A stretch of DNA of 64,000 bases, taken from contig JAJOZX010000878.1 in NCBI GenBank assembly GCA_023014485.1, forward strand, positions 256,001 through 320,000, in the 5' to 3' direction. This document shows, piece by piece, positions 42,993 to 54,300 of the stretch. Below the pieces are notes generated by a model that made no database searches, was not told the origin of the DNA, and saw only the letters and a program-made list of their open reading frames with translations. The DNA is from Bathynomus jamesi (taxonomy: Eukaryota; Arthropoda; Malacostraca; Isopoda; Cirolanidae). Position 1 is the first letter of the stretch. Each line of letters opens with the position of its first letter. A program made the position numbers and the translations under genes.

Positions 42993-43293
42993 TTTTCTTA
43001 TTGGTTAAAAAAACCTTAAAAGCGTCAATCTCTGTTAAACACTTGATAAAGTATAAACAGATTATAGATTAAACATGGAAAAGTTTATTTCACACTGTAT
43101 AAAAGTATCCTTATTTCTTTGTCTATTTAGTTTCAAATTTGAGAGAGAGATATTAAACAAATGTCTTCTAAATAAAATAGAATTACAGCTGCCTTTTTAA
43201 TATTACTTTGGTTAACATTAGTTTTGCTTCCGCCCGAATTGTTCATTCTGACGAAGGTCAAGCTTGTCACTCCACCTTAGAGCTACAGTTTAA

Positions 43294-43541
43294 CCCTTTA
43301 CGGACGAGTCCGCAGCATATGCGGTCACTCTTGTTACCAGAACGTATAGGTTTTATTGTTATTGAAAACTAAATATTTTAGTAACTAGTCACTGAAATGA
43401 TACACATTTTGGGTTCCTTTCCAGACAACTAAATGACATCTATATATAAACACGTAGAAACATTTATAGAAACGAGGCATTGTAGTACAATTTATATTAT
43501 TATTTCTGGTGGACCTTAAGGTACCATCCATCGTTAAAGGG
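43294..43541. mobile_element. piggyBac-like MITE (TTAA target)
   Basis: TTAA lies on both sides (43290-43293 and 43542-43545). Ends CCCTTTACGGACGAG and CGTTAAAGGG are inverted (CCCTTTA-CG). TTAA duplication plus a CCCTTT end is characteristic of piggyBac. Non-coding. Confidence 0.82.
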
Positions 43542-43545
43542 TTAA

Positions 43546-43620
43546 CGTGGAATCCGAACCACCCCTCACCAGCAGCCCAGCGTCTTAACCACTAGGTTAC
43601 TCAGGGTAGTACCCATTTAT
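43546..43620 (-). mobile_element. tRNA-derived SINE-like fragment
   Basis: The minus strand has A-box-like CCTAGTGGTTAAGACG and B-box-like GGTTCGGATTCC about 30 bp later. No full cloverleaf. Confidence 0.5.
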
Positions 43621-43671
43621 CTACCATCAATTTTTTGTTTATTGTGTGGAAGGATAAACAGCTGTGTTTTG

Positions 43672-43755
43672 CTGCCCGCCGCCTGCCGCCACCGGGTCTC
43701 GATCCCGGGGCTGATGGATTCGTAGTCAGCGACGCTAACCACTACACCACTATTA
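43672..43755 (-). mobile_element. tRNA-derived SINE-like fragment
   Basis: Minus strand: GTGGTGTAGTGGTTAGCG (A box) and CCGGGATCGAGACCCGG (T-arm-like). The anticodon region CTGACTACGAATCCATCAG pairs only with an enlarged loop, so I do not call a tRNA gene. Confidence 0.5.
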
Positions 43756-43815
43756 TTATAGATATATCAAAAATAATGTACTCTACAAACATTGCATACC
43801 GACCTCGCGCGCGCT

Positions 43816-43860
<45 letters not shown>

Positions 43861-44574
43861 TAAATCTTTCACTATTCAAACATACTGTTTATATAAAGAT
43901 TTCCAGACAATGATGTTTGTCTAGCTATCTGGAAGGAAGACCTCAAATCCTTGAGAATATAATAAATGACTATATACTGTATATACAGTATATATATTGA
44001 AGCTGATTGTGCCGCACTTTTTATCCTGAATAAAGTTGAGTGTCACACATTTTTTCTGCGAGTAAACTGAAATAAATAAATAGTGAGGCCTATTATAAAG
44101 ATATTATATTTTCTTCATACTAAATTTATGTCTGTATCGTAACAACTCTTATTATTTTAACATTGATATTAATGAAATAAAGAAATTACGGTATACGTAA
44201 CCTCAACAACTAAATATTAGCATAAAGAATAATGGACACTAATGTTTCCAGAATCAATTTCTTCACGATTGTGAACGTGTTATTGACGGCAAATTTTAGG
44301 ACAAATTTGCTTTGGGTCTTATTAAGTTTGTGGACTGAGGGAGAGACGCCTCATGCAGTGCAGGATCTGATGCTGCTATAGGAGAGCTTTTACTCCATTA
44401 TCGATTACCTGGTTTCTCCTAATTTGTCTTCTTTCAGGCGTGTTTGGTTAAGGACAGGTGAACGGTCTCAGGAGAGAAAAGCACACTTTATAAATGAGTT
44501 AGTTTATGGACGTTTCCTCTGACAGCATTTCCGACACATTTTGATCATTTAGTAACTTTCAAGGATGGTATGAC
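43756..44574. other. Intergenic with (CA)n(TA)n
   Basis: CA run then TA run at about 43815-43861. No gene supported. Confidence 0.55.
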
Positions 44575-44823
44575 CAGGGTGTATCCAGGTTTTTTTTGGT
44601 TACCCGGACCCCCCCCCTCCCCCTGCCCAAGGGATAAATCAAATAACAAATTATGAAAAAATATTTTTTACAGATCAGTCTTCCCGTTATTTGTCACCAG
44701 TGTTGGTCACTAGTGTAGGCGCTTACTGTGCAGACGTGATATTAGTTGTGGCGAATCAATTTTGATTCATGATTCATGTTTAACTTGGGGAAACCCCCTT
44801 CCTACAATCCTGGATACGCCCTG
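44575..44823. mobile_element. hAT-like MITE
   Basis: Ends CAGGGTGTATCCAGG and CCTGGATACGCCCTG (one mismatch). ATGAC flanks both sides, shorter than the usual 8 bp. C-rich run near the left end. Confidence 0.75.
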
Positions 44824-46491
44824 ATGACGGTATACTGACGGTATAGGAATAATGAAGATATACAGTAGTTGTGTACAAGAAATAATTCACTCCAACCATA
44901 GGTATTAGATAAAGCAATATTTTTAAGATTATTTTCCGTATTTACAGAGAGTTGAGAAAGCGATACTGATGTACTAACATTTGCAGAAACGCTGATATAG
45001 AGGGTGGTCCAAAAAGGGGTTCTCACAAATAACTTCTTGTATAAATATTCTTGGGAAAAGCTTTTTTTTTTTTTATCACTATATAATTATAATACCAGCA
45101 TGGTTTAAATCTTCATTATCATTCAAAATCCGGGCTAACATTTCGTTGACGTGACATTCTATAAAATTTTTAAACGTTAGATTCAGTTGGGTTAGTTCAT
45201 GTTGAGTTACCATAGATTAGGTTAGGTTGAACATAGTAAGGTTAGATTAAGTGCGGTTAAGTTATTTGAGGTTATTAATGTCAATGAAATTCTCTGTCGA
45301 TCATAGTCAAATCAACATTATATATGGACGAGTTCTGATTGGTTAATAAATAATTGCCAGATATCGCCATATGATTTCCGACTGATTTTCAGTTCTCGCT
45401 TGGAAATAGGGTGTGATAGTGAACTGATAAATTTTTAGTGTTGTGTTTCCTTAGGCTTAAAGGAACTTTATGTGTTTATGTATTGAGTAAATAATAATAC
45501 ACTTACTCTTCACAAGAAATACGTTTTAGATAATAGATTTTACTCATGGATTTGTTCTTATCTTGACATACGAAGTCATGTTTTGCGCAGAGGCCTATAA
45601 GGGTCCATTCAAGTACAGTATTACTAACACTTATGGAGGAGAATTTTACCCCCCTCACCTCCTCACCCTTGTAACGCTTTGTCACAGTGTAAAGCCCCTA
45701 ACTTTAATATGTAACACCTGGTCGTACTCCCCCCCCCCCCCCCCCGACTTTTAATTAGGATGGGGGGGGTCTTTTAATACACTTTTTGGCACTTAGGCCT
45801 AATCAATGTCCGAGGAAGCCATTCTAAATTGGTTGTATAAGAGTGAATTTTGATAAATAAAAACCCAGTCAAATGACTTTTATGTATTGGGAACATTATA
45901 GATTTGATCAAAAGCATTAAAACAGGGTGTAATTTCTTTGACCATACTAAAACTGGTCAAAAGGTGTTCCAGACGACCAGTTTCTGACTTCCTGTTTTGT
46001 GTGTGGTAGACCCAATTTTACTTACATCACTTTACGGCAAGGTTACCACTTTTAAATTCTCTTTTCAAGAGGCAGTTTTATGTTCTGAGTTCAAAATCAA
46101 AAGCTATAATCACGAATAAAAAAAAAGAGCGTCTTTATAGCATCGTTTGCCGGACAGAAAACTTCGATAAAAGGTAATTTAAGTCAGTTTCATCGCTATT
46201 AAAACATTTCCTAAATTTAAAATGTTTCATTGAGCTGAATCATATCATGTGGTTTTTCTGCAATCTAGAAAATAACAGGCCTGATTTGCTATGTAGTCAC
46301 CAATAGTCGTAGTATTTTGCCTTTTAGAAAATTATTATCCAATGTTGTCATTTATTTATCAATATCTCGGGATCTTTTAAACTATTTCCCCCCAGCTTCA
46401 GAGAGAGGGGACATAGTTTAAAAGGTCAATATTAAGGGAGAGATAATTTGACAGGTTTTATTTATCTTATTTATATAATAGAATTTTTAAG
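44824..46491. other. No gene seen; C run and a hairpin
   Basis: C run at about 45731-45744. Short GGTTAG-rich stretch near 45215-45260. Hairpin with arms GATCTTTTAAACTATTTCCCC / complement at about 46370-46430. Nothing coding recognised. Confidence 0.55.
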
Positions 46492-46694
46492 GGATCACCT
46501 GAAGATCAGGGCCCCCAGCCTTCGTTAGTTGGCCTTATAAGGCTAACTAACGAAAATATCACGACCTAACCTAACCAATCGTTAGGTCAACTGTACGCCC
46601 TTGACGATTGGTTAGGTTAGGTCGTGATATTTTCGTTAGTTAGCCTTATAAAGCTAACTAAAGAAAGCTGGGAGCCCTGATCTTCAGGTGATCC
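46492..46694. mobile_element. Foldback MITE, GATTGGTTAGG family, copy 3 (TSD TTTTTAAG)
   Basis: 203-bp palindrome GGATCACCTGAAGATCAGGG. Exact duplication TTTTTAAG at 46484-46491 and 46695-46702. Same ends as copies at 34402 and 46770. Confidence 0.95.
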
Positions 46695-46769
46695 TTTTTA
46701 AGATATGTATATAAGATACATATCTTTAAAATTTTATTATATTCTATCATATTTCCGGTTTAAAAATTC

Positions 46770-46968
46770 GGATCACCTGAAGATCAGGGCCCCCCAGCCT
46801 TCTTTAGTTAGCTTTATAAGGCTAACTAGGTAACGAAAATATACGACTTAATCTAATTAATCGTCAAGGGCGTACAGTTACCTGGTTAGGTTAGATCGTG
46901 ATATTTTCGTTAGTTAGCCTTACAAGGCTAACTAGAGAAGGCTGGGGGCCCTGATCTTCAGATGATCC
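46770..46968. mobile_element. Foldback MITE, GATTGGTTAGG family, copy 4 (TSD AAAAATTC)
   Basis: 199-bp palindrome with exact duplication AAAAATTC at 46762-46769 and 46969-46976. It lies only 75 bp from copy 3, in the opposite arm of a small AT-rich inverted repeat. Confidence 0.95.
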
Positions 46969-46982
46969 AAAAATTCTATTAC

Positions 46983-49384
46983 AGGGTTTTGCAGTGAACT
47001 TTCTTATATTTGCAAATCAACCGTCGCGAAAATATTTTGTCGAACTGTATTAAAGGTTCTGGAACTAAGTTCAGCCATAGTTAGTCTCATCAGTACAGTT
47101 CCCGTTTGTAATAGACAGACATTATTTTTGTCAAAATATTTTGTCTTTAATTGGAGAGGAACCAGAGCCAGCAATCCATATCTCACTTTTGAATTTGGCA
47201 TTAGTTTTAAAAGTATGCTACTTCTCTTGCAGTTATTTCAATTCAGTTTAAATAACATTAAAATAACATCAGATTTTTTGTTAATAATTAAAAATAATTT
47301 GGAGAATATAAGTAATTTGTCATAAAGACTCAGTGCGGTCTACTCAACTTAAAAAAGGCTAGCTAGAAATTCATTTCATAGTTTTATGTAGAAAAAATAA
47401 TGTTCCATTTTGCCAATAAGTGTAGTACGAAGCGCTGGCCTGGCCTGGTTTGAGAGCATCGGGAGTTCTCAGATGATGCCCCTTTGGTAAAGATGGGAAG
47501 TTTTATGGGAACTCGTGGGAGTCGAACTTCCCAAATACCGTAAACATTTTCAACTTCAGGGATGCTAATTAGCTAGAGCAGAATTTCATAGTTTTAAAAG
47601 TGTAGCAAAATTTAGTAAAAAGAAAAAGAAAAAAGGGGTGTGTACATATTTCTAGATCATTGCTTCCGTATCTAAGTAATTCCTACGCGAAGGCTGCAAT
47701 ATAATTTATGATAATTTTTTAAAAAGGGAAATCACATGCATGATAAACAGTTTCGTGAGAATTCTTAAACTGAGGTGTGCTGACCGGCTGGAGGTGCCTC
47801 TGAATCAGTGCTCCCTTATCAAAGTAATCCTAGTGCTAGGATAGCAATATAAATAATTAATTTTTAAGCGTCAGTTTCTCAGAATGAAAGAAATGATGCC
47901 GCGATGAAGTGATGACATGTATATAATGAATAAATATTTCTTAAAAAAATGCATTGTGTATATGAGATTGAGTAATCTGGTGTTTCATACTATCCTTTAT
48001 AGTCCACTGTCCTCTAATGATTAACTGGGTACACGAAATAAATGTACGCCTGGTGTGAATGAACTCTTAAGCTATTCTTTTCATTATACTTTTCCTATTT
48101 TCCTCTAAATGTTCTTTCACAACAATTTTTTATCAACAGTGGTTGTCAGAGGAGGGAGAACCTTGTTTATTCTATACTTTGTTACTGCTGTATTATTATT
48201 CCTGTGTGAAAGCTTTACACGCCTATAAGTGTAAACGTTGTAGGAGAACTTTTTTCTCTGCTTCTGTTCTGGGCTAGACTACAGTAGATCTTAGGGTCTT
48301 TGTTAGCCTGTAACTCTGTAACGCTTTAACTCCACATGACAGCTGTTTTATTTAAAAGACACCTTTTAAACCACTATTTTTGGATTAATGAATCGGTGTC
48401 TGCTATAGAGAGCAGCGCAGCCAGCCACTGCAGGAGCGTTGGGGTTGTAACCCAATAATTGAGAGGTTAGAGTTCAGACCCTTATTTTTCAGACCCGCTT
48501 GCAGTTTAGAACACCTTCGGTGTTAGCTTGTACATGAATTTAGTATAACAAACTCACAATTTAGACAAATATATAACCCCCCCCCCGGACATCAAAGTAA
48601 TTTAAACTATAGAAAGTTCCCTTATATTGAACTTTCTCTTCTTCACAAGTAATTTTAATTAGTAGCTATTTGTACGGTGAAGTATTTAAAATGAATAACA
48701 GCAGGTTGCTTTTGATCCTCTGATCAATGAATTGTCTTTTCCCAATCAAGATTCTTTGTTTCTATTATAACTTTCACTGCTATTATTCGCAGTTTTCCCT
48801 TCTAACTCTTTTTCAAAGATAATTAACTAAAACAAATTGAAGTTATTTTAATTATAACTACCAGATGGTGAATCCATTGAATTATTAACACGTTAAATTA
48901 ACTGTCATTAGTGGAAAATATACAATCGATAAATGTTTGAATTTGACTGGTCTTCATTGTTCACCATGACGCTACTGTATGAAAGAAGCAAAACACTCTT
49001 CACAACTGTACATTTTTAGATCCAATTTTCACTTACAATTATCGAGTATAATATTTCTCGGTGAATTCATCGTTAGATAGTCAATGAGCTTCTAACTTCA
49101 TTTCATTCGCTGAAAATATGCATTATGACAGGAGGCAATTAAAAAAAAAATCCTAAATGGTTTATGATAACGCATTTGTTGTTTTACCATTTTTTAAATT
49201 ATAATTTAATAATATAATTTGAGCAAATTAATTTTAATATTAATTAATTAATATTGTCACATATTCATTAATTATTACGCGACAACTACGGGGCTCCAAT
49301 AAACCTTAGCCCCCCACCCCGCCCATGGCCTAAACCATTAGAGGTACAGTAAAACTAAACATACCTTACAAAAGAGAATTTAAT
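46983..49384. other. No gene supported; faint internal duplication
   Basis: A long AT-rich stretch with no recognisable frame. Segments at about 47660-47730 and 47800-47870 are diverged tandem relatives (AAGTAATCCTA and GCAATATAA words). A B-box-like GTTCGACTCCC lies on the minus strand near 47525. Possibly an old SINE. Confidence 0.45.
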
Positions 49385-50514
49385 CCTGCATTTAATGAGA
49401 AATAATTAAAACTTGGTGTTCCCGCCATTGGCTTCCAAGACAGCCTGAATTCGCTTTGGGTAGCTTGCCAAAAGTGACGTGAATAGATCTTGATCGTTAC
49501 GCAAATTTGCTAAAACAGTTTCAATGTGTTGCGTCATTGTATCCTTCGAAAATCGATTTGCTGCACGTTCTTGAAACAAGAGACATTCAACCTTGTCCTT
49601 TATAACTGATCCAATGTGTTCACAGAGTTCAGGTCAGGAGAATTTCCTGGCCATTCTTCATTTCCAAAGAAATCGATCTCATGGTTCCGCAACAACTATT
49701 GAGTGGCTAATGCCTTAAAGCAGGGGGCCTTATCGTGCAGAAGTGTGACCTGATCGACATCCATAACATTGTTTGGGTTTCTTAGAAAAGGAATGACATG
49801 CTGAGATAGAATAATATCACGAAAATACTGTCCATCCCAACTCTGACCATTTGGCTTCAGTACCCACATGAGCTTCTTTGCAGTGAACAAAACAAACACA
49901 CCAACACAGTCTGGACTTTTTAATAATTCGCGATAATGTTCATTGTCATCGATTTCATCTGGTGTTGTGGCCCACACTCGATCATTTTGGTAGTTAGGCC
50001 GACGTGTTACGTAAACAAAAAATTCAGCGGAGACAGCTAAATGCATGAAATCATCCACATCCCAATCTTCAAGATAATGGGCAAACCACATTCTGTCATC
50101 GATGTTAAGTTGAGTTTTTCTTGGCTTTGGAAGTTCATGCCAAGGTTTTAAACCTTGCCTGTGACGGTACAGTCGAATGATCTCACCACTAACGATCTTT
50201 CCTCTCAACACTTCGATCTCTCTAGAAAGTTTAGCACAGCTGTTTTTCCGCTTACGCGTACCGCTTTCAATGATGTCCTTTGTTTCCTGAGAGAGTGGCA
50301 AATTTGGGCGCCCAGATTTGGTTGTATCCATTTCACATTCATCCAAAGTTTTATTCCAATTGTTTTTGACGAAGTCCTCACTTCGCAACTTTTTGGCAAC
50401 CCATGAACGTGTTATAAAGGTGGCTCCAGCATCACGAGCTTCCCGAAATGTTATTGCTCGTATGCAATCTATCACACGTTGCCTCTCCGAATCACCAATT
50501 AATTGAGAAGCCAT
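49385..50514 (-). pseudogene. Tc1/mariner-like transposase, inactivated
   Basis: The minus-strand frame 50514-49696 gives 272 residues from MASQLIGDSERQRVI. It has an N-terminal HTH with TRSWVAKKLR, a second HTH region with SGRPNLPLSQETKDII, then the DDE fold. The first acidic motif should be like FSDExFF but reads VSAEFFVYV, Asp lost to Ala. RPNYQNDRVWA follows. The second, LLHDKAPCFK, is intact. Beyond a stop, the third reads WPGNSPDLNSVNTLD (about 49640). The C-terminal part is frameshifted. A 10-bp inverted repeat TTAGCCCCCC/GGGGGGCTAA lies at about 49308 and 50632. Confidence 0.82.
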
Positions 50515-50658
50515 TATATTATCACTTTATCAGCTAGAGTAATTTTAATACCTGCAATAAATAAAGAATTTTATATATTTTTATAATCACTAAAAACTAT
50601 TTCGATATAAGTAAACATGTAAGCTGCAAATGGGGGGCTAAACCCCCCCTAAGAAATA

Positions 50659-50727
50659 CAGGGTGATCCAAATAAAACGCAATCCAGAGAATAGTATACT
50701 GGGCTGCATTTTAATTGGATCACCCTG
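50659..50727. mobile_element. 69-bp mini Tc1/mariner element
   Basis: Ends CAGGGTGATCCAA and TTGGATCACCCTG are exact inverted repeats flanked by TA (50657-50658 and 50728-50729). Only 43 bp separate the ends. Among the shortest elements with recognisable transposon ends and target site. Confidence 0.85.
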
Positions 50728-50916
50728 TATAAAAGGAAAATACCTATTCGAACAATAGTCGAGGCTGAATTTAAAAAGTACATTTCATTCGACCTTCAAT
50801 TCGTCGAACCGTTCCAATTTATACATGTTTACAGTGTTTTTGGTGTCGACTTTATGCAGGTGGATATTATGCAATTCAACATTATTCAGATCGACTGTGT
50901 TCCTCTGCACCTTTAC

Positions 50917-52457
50917 CAGAAAACCCAGGTTTTTCACAACAAACCCAACCCAACTGGGTTTTTGCTGTTTTTTTTGTTTTGCTGGGTTTTGGGGTTTTTG
51001 CTGTTTTGGGGGTTTTTGCTGGGTTTTTGGGTTTTTGATGGGTTGAAATTTTTTTTAGAAAGGTTCGATAATTATGTAGTGCCTAATATATCTATTATTT
51101 TATTAATTTATTTATCTAATCTACAATATATATATTAAAAAGACATCTTTATTCCCGAGAAAGTTCAGATATGAGAGATAATAATGACATATTAGAATTT
51201 TCTCTATCTTAATTTTAGATCTTTCCTTTATTTCTTAACAGCAGATTTCAGCTTTATTTAGACCTAACTCAAATTAAAAATTTTAAGATTCCAAAGAGTT
51301 ATGGAGGTGGAAGATCTAAAACTAGCGAATGGGACGAGGTGACTTTATTAAGTGATCAGCCTACTAGAGTACTATGCAATTATTGCAAAGAAAGTATCAC
51401 TCGAAAAATTGAAAGAGTGAAACATCATCTAGAGAAAGTTAGACCCGCACATACTGGTGGCAGACTTAAAGCTGCTGAATGGGATGAAGTAGAAATGTTG
51501 AGTGACCAACCAAATAGAGTTCGGTGCAAATACTGCAGATGTGTATTTTCGAAAAAAATAGAACGAGTGAAACATCATTTAGATTGATGCAATACAAAAT
51601 GGGTACAGGCTTCGTGATGATGAAGCGGATGAGCTTACAAATACAGCTACATCAGCAACTCTTCCTCCTACACATAGACACGGCAGTTTTGAGAGTAGAC
51701 CCTCTTCAAGCAAATTATATGAAAGCCTGGTTCATGATGACACTACAATTCGCAGTGGTGAGACTTCATTCACTTCAACCGCTTCTGAATCTTCCATACC
51801 ATTTTTTCATTCTACTCCAGCCAAGAAAACACAAGGTCAGATAATGCCATCCAGTAGTATGTGGTTAGAACAACTGTAGATCAAAAAGAACAACTAGATT
51901 TGCAAATGGACAGATTTTTCTTTTCAGCAAATATTCCATTTGTAGTTGTAGAGAATAAAGAATTTATTAAATGGGTCCAAAATTTAAGACCAGGCTATTG
52001 TCCTCCAAGCAGAAAAAAATTATCTGATGACTCGCTAATCAAAGTGAATAATGAAGTAGGTACTGGATTCAATGAAAAAAGACTTAGTCAATTCTACTGT
52101 AACTTTAATTCAAGATGGTTGGAGCAATGTGTCAAATGATCCAATAATTGCCCATAGTGTTCACAATGGGTGCAAATCCTTTTTAATAACTTTTAAATTT
52201 TTCATAATCTTTATTTACACATTGCATAATTTAAGAATTGTTTTATAAGTCAGCTTACTTGAAATAATCAACATGCCAAATCATTCTAATTAGCTACAAT
52301 TGAACAATGTAGCAATCAGAAAAATTTAAATTATTTTAAAATAAACATCTCAGAACAAAAACCCAAAATCCCACTGAAAATTCCAGTGGGTTTTTGGGTT
52401 GGGTTTTGGGTTTTTGGGTTTGGGTTTTTGGGTTTGGGTTTTTGGGTGCAAACCCTG
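50917..52457 (+). mobile_element. hAT element with BED fingers (8-bp TSD ACCTTTAC)
   Basis: Exact 8-bp duplication ACCTTTAC at 50909-50916 and 52458-52465. The left end begins CAGAAAACCCAGG and the right ends GCAAACCCTG. Both subterminal zones (50930-51045 and 52365-52455) are packed with GGGTTTTTGGGTTT/AACCCA repeats. The inside holds a broken transposase N-terminal region. The C-terminal half is missing. Confidence 0.92.
51318..52139 (+). pseudogene. hAT transposase N-terminal half, two BED zinc fingers
   Basis: Two tandem BED-like fingers: EWDEVTLLSDQPTRVLCNYC ... RVKHHLE (about 51330-51440) and EWDEVEMLSDQPNRVRCKYC ... RVKHHLD (about 51480-51587). A spacer follows, and then the hAT core start DQKEQLDLQMDRFFFSANIP and LRPGYCPPSRKKLSDDSLI (51861-52060). 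In another frame just after comes TLIQDGWSNVSNDPI, which holds the first catalytic Asp. It breaks off soon after, so no second Asp, Glu or dimerisation block. Frameshifts lie between parts. Confidence 0.85.
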
Positions 52458-52465
52458 ACCTTTAC

Positions 52466-52897
52466 AGTACATATGCAAGATATATCCATATATTAAAATG
52501 ACTTGGGGTATGTTCTGGCATACTTCAAATAATAGTGAAAATGAAGAAAAAAAAAAACTTTTGCTAGCCAAGGTACCTGAAAATTAAGTAAAAAAACTTC
52601 AGAAAGTTTCATGCCTTTCACTGCTGAAACTCCGCTGAGTCGTGGATTCGAACCCCATGCTGCCTAGAGCTGGTCGGTTGTCTTTTCTGTACCTTACAGT
52701 ACGACGAAGCGGCGGGCCGGCCACCCCTACTTTAATTAACTCGGGCAAAGGTACCACAACCTCGGTTCCTTACCCATAAACATCTCCCCAAAGCTTATAA
52801 AGGTCAATCACTGCTTCCAACAAGAAAACTCAACTATTTTACACCATTTCTCAAGCAGCGGTGTAAATTAATCTCTTGATTTTGTTTTATTAGTATA
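52466..52897. other. Intergenic with tRNA-like B box
   Basis: The minus strand has GGGGTTCGAATCC at about 52642-52655, a perfect B box, without a clear A box. Possibly a SINE remnant. Nothing else. Confidence 0.4.
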
Positions 52898-53145
52898 CAG
52901 GGTGATTAAAAAATGTTAACACTTATATGGGTGGTTTTCATTTTTTATTTCTAATTTATATGTAAACATTTTTTGTGATACAAACAGTGCTTCATACAGT
53001 CTCTATTTGCTGTCCACGGATATCTATGCATGTATGAAAGCGGTCAAACGTTGCTTTCAGAACCCTAAGGCTTATTCAATACTCTTTAATCTTGAAATCT
53101 CTGTAACAGAAAAACTATATAAGTGTTAACATTTTTTGAATTACC
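52898..53145. mobile_element. Mariner-type MITE
   Basis: Left end CAGGGTGATTAAAAAATGTT after TA, right arm ATATAAGTGTTAACATTTTT then GAATTACC. About 28-bp inverted repeats. The last few bases of the right end are missing. Non-coding. Confidence 0.75.
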
Positions 53146-53681
53146 GGACAAACGATACCCCGTAGAAGTATCGTATGAGACGCGGGACAACTTTCTAAAA
53201 TATAGGATTGCCCCTTCAAATACGGAACGAATAGCAGCTCTGGTTTACAGGGCCCTTTTGCCATCCTCTGTCCGTGGATAGGGAAGATATATTGCGTTAG
53301 ATGTGTATAATGGAAACGCAGTTAAAATTGTACCAAATTTGAATGTGCCATAACTTTTGAACTTTTGAAGATATAGCACACAAAGTCAGGGTTGGCAAAA
53401 ACCCGGGTTGGCTTTTTTCGGGTTTAATAATTTTTTTATTTTTTTTTCAGGCTTTTTCATATTTTCAATGACCAAAATAGTATAAGAACTAGCAAAAGGT
53501 CGGCGCTACGCGCCGATTTTGCTAGATCTGCGGTGCTTCGGCTGAATTGTGGGCCTACGGCGTATTTTATTTTGAACATCAGTAGTCCTTTATCTGGATA
53601 TCATTCCTATTCCTCTCACCTTGGGCCTCAGTAATTGGGGTGCCTGCGGCCTTCCAGTTACTGGCAAACCAATTATTCATT

Positions 53682-53802
53682 CAATAAAACTACAGAAAAG
53701 AACGCAGCCATGAAAATCTAAAGCTTCACAAATCTTAATACAATGAGCTCGGATTTGAAGCCTAAGATTTTCATGACTGCGTTCATTTCTATAGTTTTAT
53801 TG
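53682..53802. repeat. 121-bp inverted repeat
   Basis: Arms of about 37 bp, CAATAAAACTACAGAAAAGA and inverted partner, with a non-palindromic centre. Flanked by similar GGxxCCTGCGGCC words at 53638-53652 and 53828-53844. Confidence 0.75.
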
Positions 53803-53849
53803 ACCAAATAACTGAACCGACAGTAATTGGGGGCCCTGCGGCCCGCCAA

Positions 53850-53975
53850 ATCATAGTTTTCATTGTTTCGAGTGCATCAATAATATTGTTATAGTGTTCC
53901 ATTAGTTGTGATAAGCATGATCTTCCTGACCGGAATCGATGTTGGTTATCATTTTTTTTTCTGAGTTTCCCCATT
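53850..53975 (-). pseudogene. LINE family A fragment
   Basis: The minus strand reads NDNQHRFRSGRSCLSQLMEH then YNNIIDALE, matching NDNQHGFRSGRSCLSQL of the copy at 5816-6037. A 40-residue RT scrap. Confidence 0.85.
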
Positions 53976-54300
53976 AAACCCACCCCCTCCCCCATTACCC
54001 CCCCTCTCCCCAATACCCTCTCCCCCATTACCCCCCTCTCCCCCAATACCCTCTCCCCATTACCCCCCCTCTCCCCCAGTACCCCTCCCCATTACCCCCT
54101 CTCCCCCAATAGCCCTCCCCCCCCTCCCCCAATTACCCCCACCCTTCCCCCATTACCCCAAGGGGGGAAGGGGGCTGGCACCTTGCAAAGGATTTACTTT
54201 AATTTTTTTTTGGTTACATATATATATATCGCATCTATTTTTCTGAGTTTCCCCATTAACCCCACCCCCTCCCCCATTACCACACCCCTCCCCCATTTGT
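53969..54300. repeat. C-rich minisatellite
   Basis: Repeats of CCCCATTACCCCCCCTCTCC and variants from about 53969 to 54170, and a second short block at 54240-54298 preceded by the same TTTTTCTGAGTTTCCCC. Unusual base make-up for this AT-rich window. Confidence 0.85.

Noticed and set aside
44995..45060. Mariner end at GGGTGGTCCAAAAAGGGGTT
   Set aside because: Only one end-like word and no inverted partner or transposase nearby.
53969..54170. CpG island or replication origin in the C-rich stretch
   Set aside because: It is a CCCCATTA-type minisatellite without CpG enrichment.
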